Below are positions 1 through 5,743 of a DNA stretch of 27,122 nucleotides, one piece after another (the first letter of the stretch is position 1; every line of letters begins with the position of its first letter). The stretch covers positions 1-27,122 of IMG/VR virus record IMGVR_UViG_3300050821_004447; one strand, given 5' to 3'. The stretch comes from a virus. Under the pieces are notes generated by a model that saw only the letters and a list, made by a program, of their open reading frames with translations, made no database searches and was not told the DNA's origin. The position numbers and the translations under genes are program-made.

Positions 1-1
1 C

Positions 2-610
2 AATGGCAGCGGCACCGGCCAGACCCATGCGCTCTACGTCGGCGATGCGCTGAGCCTGCTGGTGCAAAACAGCCTGTTCTGCGGAACCCTCGAGGGTCAC
101 AACATCAAGAGCCGGGCGCAGACCAGCACTGTCCAGAGCACCACCAGCTTTGACGGCGCCACCGGGGCCGGCTGCTCGAGCGCGGGGACGACGAGCTATG
201 GCATGGAGTTTCCCGATGGCGGGATCGTCAACCTGATCGACGACACCCTGATCCAGGGCGCTTCCACCCACAACAACAGCATGATCGGCTATGGTGCCGA
301 GGGCTACCCTTACGCCGACAACACCCTGACGCTGACCGACACCTCGCTGACCAGCAGCATCGGCGGGATCGGCATTCAGCACTTCGGCAGCACCGGCACC
401 TGCACGTTACAAGGCAGCACCAGTTTCGCGGGACCGATCACCAATGTCAGCCCGCCGTCGTTTTGCGTGAATGCGACGACGCCGGGCGGCCCCGCCACCG
501 TTCCTGAGCCGCAAACCTTGGCGCTGCTGTTGACCGCACTCGCCGGCTTCGGAGCGACGCACCTTGTCCGACATCGACTTCGCCAGCGGTCGCTGGACGC
601 CGCACCGTAA
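2..610 (+). CDS. Right-handed beta-helix protein with PEP-CTERM-like C-terminus (5' partial)
   Basis: The frame is open to the left edge, so the N-terminus is missing; the true start lies outside the window. The visible 200 or so residues are Ser/Thr/Gly/Asn-rich with the spacing of parallel beta-helix coils. They include a GHNIKSRA stretch followed later by FPDGG and YGAEG, a combination I associate with bacterial secreted beta-helix proteins. After a Pro/Gly linker the C-terminus has VPEPQTLALLLTALAGFG followed by a basic RHRLRQR tail. This is the order (PEP motif, hydrophobic helix, Arg cluster) of a PEP-CTERM sorting signal, recognised by exosortase in bacteria. Such a signal is unexpected beside phage genes. 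The last 47 bases overlap the SciP-like gene in another frame. It may be a phage cargo protein or the edge of host DNA; the close overlap favours the same compact genome. Confidence 0.75.
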   Translation, partial: NGSGTGQTHALYVGDALSLLVQNSLFCGTLEGHNIKSRAQTSTVQSTTSFDGATGAGCSSAGTTSYGMEFPDGGIVNLIDDTLIQGASTHNNSMIGYGAEGYPYADNTLTLTDTSLTSSIGGIGIQHFGSTGTCTLQGSTSFAGPITNVSPPSFCVNATTPGGPATVPEPQTLALLLTALAGFGATHLVRHRLRQRSLDAAP

Positions 611-851
611 GGCGGCGGTGCTCAAAGCGATCCGCGCCGGCGAGCTCAGCGTCAGCGAGGCGATGAGCCGCTGGGAGCTGACGCTCGAGGAGTTGCAGGC
701 GTGGGGTCGCGACTATCAGCGCTGGGGCCTGCGCGGGTTGAAGACCACCCGGACCGGAGATTTCCGCGCGGGTCAGCCTGACATGGCGCAACACGGCGGC
801 CGGCGGCCGGGCAGCGGCAGGCCGAAGGGAAGCGGGGGCACGGCGCTGTAG
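564..851 (+). CDS. sciP: SciP-like (DUF1153) transcriptional regulator with AT-hook-like tail
   Basis: This is a 95-residue protein close to the ~93 residues of Caulobacter SciP. Residues 9-62 carry the family pattern: a GRWTPHRKAAVLKAIRAGEL block, then a helix-turn-helix-like segment ending in WGLRGLKTTR. In Caulobacter SciP binds DNA and blocks activation of CtrA-dependent cell-cycle promoters; that role is family knowledge, not shown here. The C-terminus is unusual: GGRRPGSGRPKGS resembles an AT-hook or the Arg/Gly/Pro tails seen at phage DNA-binding proteins. The start is TTG at 564, chosen because GGAG lies about 9 bases upstream (551-554) and the conserved block begins only eight residues later. 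It overlaps the preceding gene by 47 bases. A cellular sciP would normally stand alone, so the setting suggests a phage-borne copy. Confidence 0.82.
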   Translation: MSDIDFASGRWTPHRKAAVLKAIRAGELSVSEAMSRWELTLEELQAWGRDYQRWGLRGLKTTRTGDFRAGQPDMAQHGGRRPGSGRPKGSGGTAL

Positions 852-1010
852 CGGCGGCTGGTCGGTATCGGACCCTCCCTACAAGGTTGCCGCTGCCCTA
901 GTCCCGCCGACCTCGGGGTGCCCCGTCATACCGGCCACGGCGAAGCACGTCGCCTTTCTGTGGCTGTAGGATGCAACAGCACCGGCGGCGAACAGCGGCT
1001 ATCATAGGGG
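852..1010. other. Intergenic spacer, no gene seen
   Basis: This 159-base gap separates the SciP-like gene from the next + strand gene. I see no ORF with a ribosome binding site and no tRNA. A short CGGGGTGCCCCG inverted repeat near 913-924 has no T-run after it. A promoter for the downstream small genes would be expected here, but I cannot identify convincing -35 and -10 boxes. Confidence 0.4.
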
Positions 1011-1298
1011 ATGGCTCAAGGTCCCGGCTACTGGATGCACGAGACCAGCGGCGTGTTGCGCCCTGCCGTCGTCGCTTTCCTCGAGGGCGCCGAGCTGACG
1101 CCCGAGCATATCGCCATGCTGCGGGCTTACTGCCGCCAGTGGATCGGCGCCGATGTCTGGGATCAGAACCCGCACATGGGCGAGACGGAGCGGGCCTGGC
1201 TTGCCGCGATGCGCGCCGATGTCGATAAGCTGACGACGCGCGCCGCGATCTCGCACTGGCTGTGTCGCGCGACTGAACAGGGGCTCGACCCGCTATGA
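1011..1298 (+). CDS. Conserved hypothetical protein (95 aa)
   Basis: This is a 95-residue soluble acidic protein with no signal peptide or membrane segment. Its N-terminus, PGYWMHETSGVLRPAVVAFL, followed by a helical segment with LTPEHIAMLRAYCRQWI, looks like a small family I have seen as unnamed proteins in alphaproteobacterial genomes and prophages; I know no function for it. The ATG at 1011 directly follows AGGGG, which is rather close for a Shine-Dalgarno site. A second ATG at 1035 (before HETSG) is possible, but the conserved GYW would then be lost. The stop overlaps the next start as ATGA, so the two genes are translationally coupled. Confidence 0.72.
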   Translation: MAQGPGYWMHETSGVLRPAVVAFLEGAELTPEHIAMLRAYCRQWIGADVWDQNPHMGETERAWLAAMRADVDKLTTRAAISHWLCRATEQGLDPL

Positions 1299-1735
1299 CC
1301 GCATTGCTGCTCGGGCCGGCGGAACAGGCCGCGTTGCGGGTGATCCGCGAGCGCGCGGCAGCGCACCCGATTGATATGCTGAGCCTGCCGGGCAGCATGG
1401 AGTCGGAGCAAGGGCGGGCGGCCCACCGCGCCCAGATGACCAGCCAGACGGTCGAAATCCCGGTGCACTACATCGTCACCTATTCGGTCGAGATCGGGCA
1501 CCCTTGCGGACCCTGCCGCCATATGTCGATGTCCGCGCCGCGCGCGGGGCGGATACCGAACCCGCCGGCGGTGTGGAGCGTCGCCGAGGAGCTCGGTTTT
1601 GTCGGCGGGTTCGAGCGCTGCGCAGTGTGGGTCGAGGAGCTGGTGCGCGGCACCGCCAAGGCCGAGGCGGTCAACGTGGTGCAGCCGATCGGCGTCGTCG
1701 CCGAACGCGAGACCGGGCGGCGCTATGACGCTTGA
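1295..1735 (+). CDS. Conserved hypothetical protein (146 aa)
   Basis: This 146-residue protein starts with ATG overlapping the previous stop (ATGA). The central part has a beta-type core, VEIPVHYIVTYSVEIGHP, followed by CGPCRHMSMSAPRAGRIPNP and a C-terminal FVGGFERCAVWVEEL segment. The CxxC plus His in GHPCGPCRH could bind a metal, but I do not recognise a named family; similar proteins occur as unnamed ORFs in alphaproteobacterial phages. Its position inside a run of small overlapping + strand genes fits an accessory or early phage operon. There is no signal peptide. The function is unknown. Confidence 0.72.
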   Translation: MTALLLGPAEQAALRVIRERAAAHPIDMLSLPGSMESEQGRAAHRAQMTSQTVEIPVHYIVTYSVEIGHPCGPCRHMSMSAPRAGRIPNPPAVWSVAEELGFVGGFERCAVWVEELVRGTAKAEAVNVVQPIGVVAERETGRRYDA

Positions 1736-1913
1736 AGCCGAGGTCGCCGCGGTGCTCGAGGATCCCGCGAGGTTTCGGCAATGGTGGCAGCGGCGCAACG
1801 ACCCCTTCGATCGCGCGCTGGTCGCCGAGGCCGAGCGGCGCGGACTGATCACCCGGCAGCGCGGCATGCTGTTCCTGACCGACGCCGGCAAGGCGCTCTG
1901 GGAGCGCCGATGA
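1725..1913 (+). CDS. Small hypothetical protein, winged-helix-like (62 aa)
   Basis: This 62-residue protein has its ATG at 1725, overlapping the previous gene by 11 bases. The C-terminal half reads as helix, helix, then ERRGLITRQRGMLFLTDAGK. That resembles the recognition helix and wing of small MarR/PadR-type winged helices, in which a 'GLI..... LT..G' pattern is common. At this size it could be a minimal DNA-binding protein, but the resemblance is weak. The stop is shared with the next start as ATGA. The longer reading of the same frame beginning at 1599 was rejected because it would run over most of the preceding gene. Confidence 0.62.
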   Translation: MTLEAEVAAVLEDPARFRQWWQRRNDPFDRALVAEAERRGLITRQRGMLFLTDAGKALWERR

Positions 1914-2113
1914 GCAACAATCGCTGGAACAGGACCGAGGCGAGGCTGCGACATGACGTCCACCGGGCGGCGGCATCCAAGCGTCCGCTCACCGCTCGCA
2001 ACATCCGGCGGCTGATCAGGCGGCTGAGCCCGGAGACCGCGGCCGAGCACAAAGACCTTATCGACGGGGCGCTGGCGAAAGCACGCGGCGAGCCGGACAC
2101 GGCGCCGAGGTAG
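1910..2113 (+). CDS. Small basic hypothetical protein (67 aa)
   Basis: This 67-residue Arg-rich protein has its ATG at 1910 overlapping the previous stop (ATGA). It is basic at the N-terminus (RWNRTEARLRHDVHRAAASK) and then has two predicted helices around ARNIRRLIRRLSPETAAEHK. I do not recognise the family. Nucleic-acid binding is possible from its charge, but that is only inference. The TAG stop at 2111-2113 lies inside the tRNA gene that starts at 2104, so the CDS and tRNA share 10 bases. Such an overlap implies that the tRNA is processed from the same transcript or has its own internal start. Confidence 0.6.
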   Translation: MSNNRWNRTEARLRHDVHRAAASKRPLTARNIRRLIRRLSPETAAEHKDLIDGALAKARGEPDTAPR

Positions 2114-2179
2114 CTCAGTCGGTAGAGCAGCGGGCCGAAAACCCGTGTGTCGGCGGTTCAATTCCGCCCCTCGGCACCA
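2104..2179 (+). tRNA. tRNA-Phe(GAA), CCA encoded, C33
   Basis: A full cloverleaf can be folded by hand. The acceptor GCCGAGG (2104-2110) pairs perfectly with CCTCGGC (2169-2175). The D stem is GCTC/GAGC, the anticodon stem GCGGG/CCCGT (one G-U pair), and the T stem GGCGG/CCGCC with loop TTCAATT. The discriminator is A76 (2176) and CCA is encoded at 2177-2179. The anticodon loop is CCGAAAA, giving anticodon GAA (Phe) with T at D-loop position 20 and A73, as expected for Phe identity. Position 33 is C rather than the near-universal U, which is odd. The first 10 bases overlap the 3' end of the upstream CDS. It may be a phage-carried tRNA or an integration-site tRNA; no integrase is visible to decide. 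Confidence 0.93.
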
Positions 2180-2373
2180 GCCCTCATTCAGGTAAGATCG
2201 GGGGGCCGATCCGTGGAGAGAGTACCCGGCGCTGCGGCGTCGGCTGTCCAACGATCCGGTGTGCGCAGCCGGGGAGGGCCAGGGCGGATAAGGGCGGAGC
2301 GGTCTCGTACGGGCCGTGCGCCGTCCAGTGTTCCGGGGCGACTAGCGACTCTCTCGCAGCCTCGGAGCGCTTC
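2180..2373. other. Convergent intergenic region after the tRNA, with a short inverted repeat
   Basis: I see no credible gene between the tRNA and the terminator at 2374. Just downstream of the tRNA, GATCGG (2196-2201) and CCGATC (2206-2211) form a 6-bp stem with a GGGG loop. No T-run follows, so it is at most a weak 3' processing or pausing structure for the + strand unit. Nothing else in this stretch stands out. Confidence 0.5.
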
Positions 2374-2410
2374 AAAACGCAAAAAGAGCCCCAGCCGTGA
2401 GGCCGGGGCT
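2374..2410 (-). terminator. Rho-independent terminator of the leftward structural operon
   Basis: Read on the - strand, AGCCCCGGCC pairs with GGCTGGGGCT (10 bp including one G-U) around a TCAC loop (2387-2410), followed by CTTTTTGCGTTTTG. On the + strand the G-U becomes an A-C mismatch and there is no T-run, so the orientation is clear. It lies about 110 bases past the last - strand gene, where the structural operon should end. Confidence 0.85.
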
Positions 2411-2493
2411 CATCTCGTCGCAGCGGGAACTGGTCGCGTCCGGCCGATCCTAATCCGAAAGGCTCAGGCGGGGGAAGCGAAAGGCTTAGCGCG

Positions 2494-2507
2494 CCCGCCA
2501 GGGCGGG
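2494..2507 (-). other. GC hairpin immediately after the last structural gene
   Basis: CCCGCC (2494-2499) and GGCGGG (2502-2507) can form a tight stem on the - strand transcript directly after the repeated ACTAATAACCCCC element. There is no T-run behind it. It may pause polymerase or protect the mRNA 3' end ahead of the stronger terminator at 2374-2410. Confidence 0.4.
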
Positions 2508-2521
2508 GGTTATTAGTGACG
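2505..2521 (-). repeat. 17-nt intergenic element, copy 3
   Basis: On the - strand this reads CGTCACTAATAACCCCC and continues with GCCCTGGCGG. Near-identical copies lie at 12175-12191 and 25958-25974. This copy begins two bases beyond the TGA stop of the last structural gene, and its CCCCC joins the GC hairpin at 2494-2507. Confidence 0.7.
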
Positions 2522-2522
2522 A

Positions 2523-2696
2523 TCAGGGAGGAACTGATATCTTGGCGACCGTCGTTATTTCGACATCTGTCGATGATGACTTGGGATCGTCGGCTGGCTC
2601 TTGTTGCTCCTCTACCCAGCGCTTATACATTTGCTCCAGCATTGGGCGATATTTAACGAGATCGCTCATCAACGCGGCGAGAGTTGAATCGGCCAT
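2523..2696 (-). CDS. Small hypothetical protein, last gene of the structural operon (57 aa)
   Basis: This 57-residue protein starts at ATG 2696, two bases after the stop of the preceding gene. It is a single predicted helix (LAALMSDLVKYRPMLEQMYK) followed by an acidic, Ser-rich tail; there are no Cys residues and no membrane segment. I do not recognise it. Being last in the unit, behind the tail fibre, it could be a fibre-associated or assembly factor, but nothing in the sequence shows that. Longer readings of the frame to 2810 were rejected because they would cover the end of the gene upstream. Confidence 0.62.
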   Translation of the reverse strand: MADSTLAALMSDLVKYRPMLEQMYKRWVEEQQEPADDPKSSSTDVEITTVAKISVPP

Positions 2697-2698
2697 AA

Positions 2699-3040
2699 TC
2701 AGGTCGTCCCGATCTCCGGGGCGTTCCTGATCATCAGCCCGAAATCGACGATCGCCTGGTCGGCCAGCGCGAACTGAAACTGGTCGAGCTTGCCCCTCAG
2801 CGTGCGCCACTGCTCCTCGGTCAAGGTGACCTCCGCGGCCTCGGCGGCGATCGCCTCCTCGATCGGCTTCAGCGCCTCGACCGAGCGCACCACCTCGTCA
2901 AAGCTGAGCCCGCCAGGCGGGCCGGTGCGGAGCAGCGCCTTGATCATCGCTCCGTAGGAGAACACCGCCGACTGGTCGCCGCCGTTCGGCAGGCTGCCGT
3001 TGGCGACCGCGATGGTCTTGAGTTCGAGCTTACGGGCCAT
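2699..3040 (-). CDS. Hypothetical protein downstream of tail fibre (113 aa)
   Basis: This 113-residue protein has its ATG at 3040 and overlaps the tail fibre stop by 11 bases. After a short beta-type N-terminus (KLELKTIAVANGSLPNGG) it has a mainly helical, acidic body with EEQWRTLRGKLDQFQFALAD. I do not know the family by name. Small proteins of this size directly behind a tail fibre gene are often fibre chaperones or phage 'hypothetical' proteins near the end of the late operon, so a role in fibre assembly is a guess from position only. The reading to 3190 was rejected because the extra 50 residues are a shadow of the fibre gene. Confidence 0.7.
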   Translation of the reverse strand: MARKLELKTIAVANGSLPNGGDQSAVFSYGAMIKALLRTGPPGGLSFDEVVRSVEALKPIEEAIAAEAAEVTLTEEQWRTLRGKLDQFQFALADQAIVDFGLMIRNAPEIGTT

Positions 3041-5741
3041 CGACCACCCTCGAGTGCAGTTCCTGCACGGCTTTCCAGAGGACCGCCAGCAGATCGAAAT
3101 ACGACAGCGATCGCAACCCGTCATCGCCGGCCTCGATGCCGCCGAAATCGTGCCCCGCCTGGCGCATGGCGCCCTCGACATCCTGCGCAATAAAGCCCCA
3201 GCGCGGGCGGTCGAACCAGCCCGGCGGTCCTGCCGGCGTCGGGCTCAAATCCTCCTCATCGGGCGGCAGAAGAGGCGGCTCGATGAAGCGGAAGCTCTTC
3301 GGCTCGATCGCCCCGACCAGGCTCAGGCAGTCGTCGGGCAGGCGGTTGATGTCGCGCTTCAGCCTGATATCCGAGGTCAGCGCCACACCACCCGCATATA
3401 CGCCCGTTGCGTTGAGCGTGCCTGCACCCTTGTCGCCGCCGGTCGGCGCGCCGATCTGCGCGCCCGCGAGCAAACTCAGCACCGTCGTGATGCCAAAACT
3501 TCCGGTGGGAGTGGTCCCAATGTCGAGCCGCGCGCCGCCGATCGCGTCGGTGAAATTGTCGACCGCCACCATCCGGAAGCGCACGGACGGCTGCGTTAGA
3601 TACCCCGTGGCACCGTAGCCGTTGAAGGCAAACTGGCCGATGAAATTGCCGGAAAGGGTGGCGGTCGGCAGCGCCCCGGTGCCGTTGGTGTGTCTGAGAC
3701 GCACAGTGCCGTTGCCGTTGTGCGCATCGAGGATCACATCGGGATTGACGCCGTCGGCGCCATGGAACTGCCCGATGATCGGGTTGCCACTCCCTAGTGG
3801 GGCGAGGGCAGTGTTCTGATTGACGATGGCGCGCTGGGCGACCACGTCGCCCAGCAGTATTCCACCCGCGGGGTAGGCAGCCGCACCGACCGCCAGGCCG
3901 GGGCCGAGCGTCGCCTGCACGACGGGTCCGGCACTGCCGACGGGAGTGATATGAAACGATAATTGGGTTCCCTGCACAGCGTCGGTGAAGTCCTGCAGTG
4001 CCCAGCAGACGATCCGCGCGATATTGCCGCTGTAACCCGAGCCGGCGTAGCCGCGCCAGTTGAGCTGCCCGACGATGTCATTGTTATTGACGTGCGCGGG
4101 GATCGCCCCGGTGCCGTTGGCGCGGCGCATGACGAGCTGCGGCGCGCCGGCAAAAGCCTCGGCAAAGAGCGCGGGACTTTCGGTGTCGGCGCCGGTGAGC
4201 GATAGCGGGGTCGTCAAGCCTGACGCGATCAAGGCTGCGCTGTTGCGGTTGACGGTCAGGCCGGCGGTGCTTCCGCTGGCGAACAGCCGCACTGCGCTCA
4301 GGTCGCCGCTCAGCATGCCGCCGGCCGGCGCTACAGGTGCCCCCACGGTCAAGCCGACACCGATGTTGACCTGGGTTGTCAGGCTGGTCGTGCCGGGCGG
4401 GTTGGTCTGGAAATTGATCTGTGTGCCCTGCCCGGTCGCGGTGAAGTTTTCGAGCGCGATGAACTGGACGCGCGCCACCCCCGCGCCGCCGCTCCAGCCC
4501 GAGGTAGCGGCATAGCCGCGCGCCGCGGTATGGCCGAGCACATCGCCGGCGACGATCGGCGTGGGGCTCGCCGCGGTACCCCGCGCGGCGCGAAAGATCA
4601 CCACCGGATAGACGCCATAGGCGTCGAGCACCACCGATGGGGTTTCGTTGGTGTTACCCAGGCCCCACAGGACCGGAGTCGCCAAAGCGGGAGCGGCGGG
4701 CAACGTCGCGCCGCGGTTGATTGTCAGCGCACCAGGTGCGCTACCGCTGATCGTCCCGCCGGCGAGCGCCAGATAGGTCGCCGCGACCCCGGCTGTCGTC
4801 GCCAGGGGTGCCACGGCTGTCGCGACAAAGGCGGTGGTCGCGAGCTGCGTCGTGTTCGTCCCCGGGGCCGCGGTCGGTCCGGTCGGGATGCCCGTCAGCG
4901 CCGGCGAGATCAGCGGCGCATAGGTGGCGGCGGCGAAGGTGCGCACCGCATCGACATACTGCCGGGTCGCCGCACCGAGAGCCGCGGCAGGATCGGCCGC
5001 GAGGATCAGCGGCCCGGTCATCGTCCCGCCGGCGAGCGGGACGTAAGTCGCCGCGTCGAAGCTCCGCAGCGCGTCCACGTATTGCCGGGTCGCCGCACCG
5101 CGCGCTGCGGTCGGGTCGCCCGACAGCACCAAGAGCCCGGTCATCGTCCCGCCGGCGAGCGCTAGCTTGGTGTCGGCATACTGCCGGGTCGCGGCACCGA
5201 GTGCCGCGGCAGGATCGGCCGACAGCACCAAGAGCCCGGTCATCGTGTCGCCGCCGCGCTGCACCGCGTTGCCCGCGATGTTGCTGATCGCGTCGGCGTA
5301 TTGCTTGGTGCAGGCGTCCATCGCGCCGATCGGGTCTTCGTAGAGCGTCAGCAGCCCGTGCATCGTGTCGCCGCCCTTGTGGAGCGTCGGCAGCCAGGCA
5401 ATCGAGCCGCGACCATAAAGCTGCCCGTCGTTTGGTGCCTCGGGCACGGCCCCCGCCGAGCCGGCGCCGCCGCCCAGCGCCGAGATTGCCGAGCTGAGCC
5501 GTGCGGCGAAGAAGCCGAGATTGCCGTCGTCGAGCACATCCTGGCCGAGCGCCTGGCGCATCATCTCGGCCACGCCCGCGGCGACAAAGGTCGCCTGGCG
5601 GATCGCCTTGTTGGTCTTGGCGCTGGGCAGGATGCCGCTGGTGAAGCCCTCGGGCACCACCGGGTCGGCAATCCACTGGTCTTGCGTGGCGACGTTGGCG
5701 GCGGGTGCCGTGGCAAAGGCCAGGAAGTCCGATTTCGCCAT
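3030..5741 (-). CDS. Long tail fibre with S74 intramolecular chaperone domain (903 aa)
   Basis: The probable receptor-binding fibre. Residues 1-90 form a baseplate-attachment domain also present in the shorter fibre at 8341-9465 (both begin with a DFL.FAT.A.ANV.. pattern). Residues 122-264 hold four repeats of about 27-29 residues, GG(D)TMTG.L.L..DP.AA.GAATRQY.D. Residues 355-770 contain three degenerate modules of about 120 residues, each with a GY/GYA turn, a ...FT...G...F.T.P.GS segment and a V/IGAP.AG-type end. The C-terminal 114 residues begin SDIRLKRDIN, matching peptidase S74 with Ser790 and Lys795 as the likely catalytic pair. In known members this domain guides trimer folding and then cuts itself off. 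The modular repeats suggest fibre length changes by recombination. Confidence 0.93.
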   Translation of the reverse strand: MAKSDFLAFATAPAANVATQDQWIADPVVPEGFTSGILPSAKTNKAIRQATFVAAGVAEMMRQALGQDVLDDGNLGFFAARLSSAISALGGGAGSAGAVPEAPNDGQLYGRGSIAWLPTLHKGGDTMHGLLTLYEDPIGAMDACTKQYADAISNIAGNAVQRGGDTMTGLLVLSADPAAALGAATRQYADTKLALAGGTMTGLLVLSGDPTAARGAATRQYVDALRSFDAATYVPLAGGTMTGPLILAADPAAALGAATRQYVDAVRTFAAATYAPLISPALTGIPTGPTAAPGTNTTQLATTAFVATAVAPLATTAGVAATYLALAGGTISGSAPGALTINRGATLPAAPALATPVLWGLGNTNETPSVVLDAYGVYPVVIFRAARGTAASPTPIVAGDVLGHTAARGYAATSGWSGGAGVARVQFIALENFTATGQGTQINFQTNPPGTTSLTTQVNIGVGLTVGAPVAPAGGMLSGDLSAVRLFASGSTAGLTVNRNSAALIASGLTTPLSLTGADTESPALFAEAFAGAPQLVMRRANGTGAIPAHVNNNDIVGQLNWRGYAGSGYSGNIARIVCWALQDFTDAVQGTQLSFHITPVGSAGPVVQATLGPGLAVGAAAYPAGGILLGDVVAQRAIVNQNTALAPLGSGNPIIGQFHGADGVNPDVILDAHNGNGTVRLRHTNGTGALPTATLSGNFIGQFAFNGYGATGYLTQPSVRFRMVAVDNFTDAIGGARLDIGTTPTGSFGITTVLSLLAGAQIGAPTGGDKGAGTLNATGVYAGGVALTSDIRLKRDINRLPDDCLSLVGAIEPKSFRFIEPPLLPPDEEDLSPTPAGPPGWFDRPRWGFIAQDVEGAMRQAGHDFGGIEAGDDGLRSLSYFDLLAVLWKAVQELHSRVVDGP

Positions 5742-5743
5742 CG

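Noticed and set aside
852-1010. Promoter in the spacer downstream of the SciP-like gene
   Set aside because: No pair of -35/-10 boxes at proper spacing could be supported by eye.
2196-2211. Terminator for the + strand unit after the tRNA
   Set aside because: A 6-bp stem with GGGG loop but no T-run; too weak to call a terminator.
1163-2251. 362-codon open frame on the - strand across the left arm and tRNA
   Set aside because: It runs through the tRNA and four coupled + strand genes; composition is Arg-rich and no family is recognised.
2147-2656. 169-codon + strand frame through the convergent junction
   Set aside because: It begins inside the tRNA and crosses the terminator and the last structural gene; composition is typical of a non-coding frame.
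4950-5378. CRISPR-like or tandem DNA repeat array
   Set aside because: The repetition is at codon level within the tail fibre (TMTG/QYVD units) and the unit spacing varies; it has no CRISPR repeat-spacer structure.
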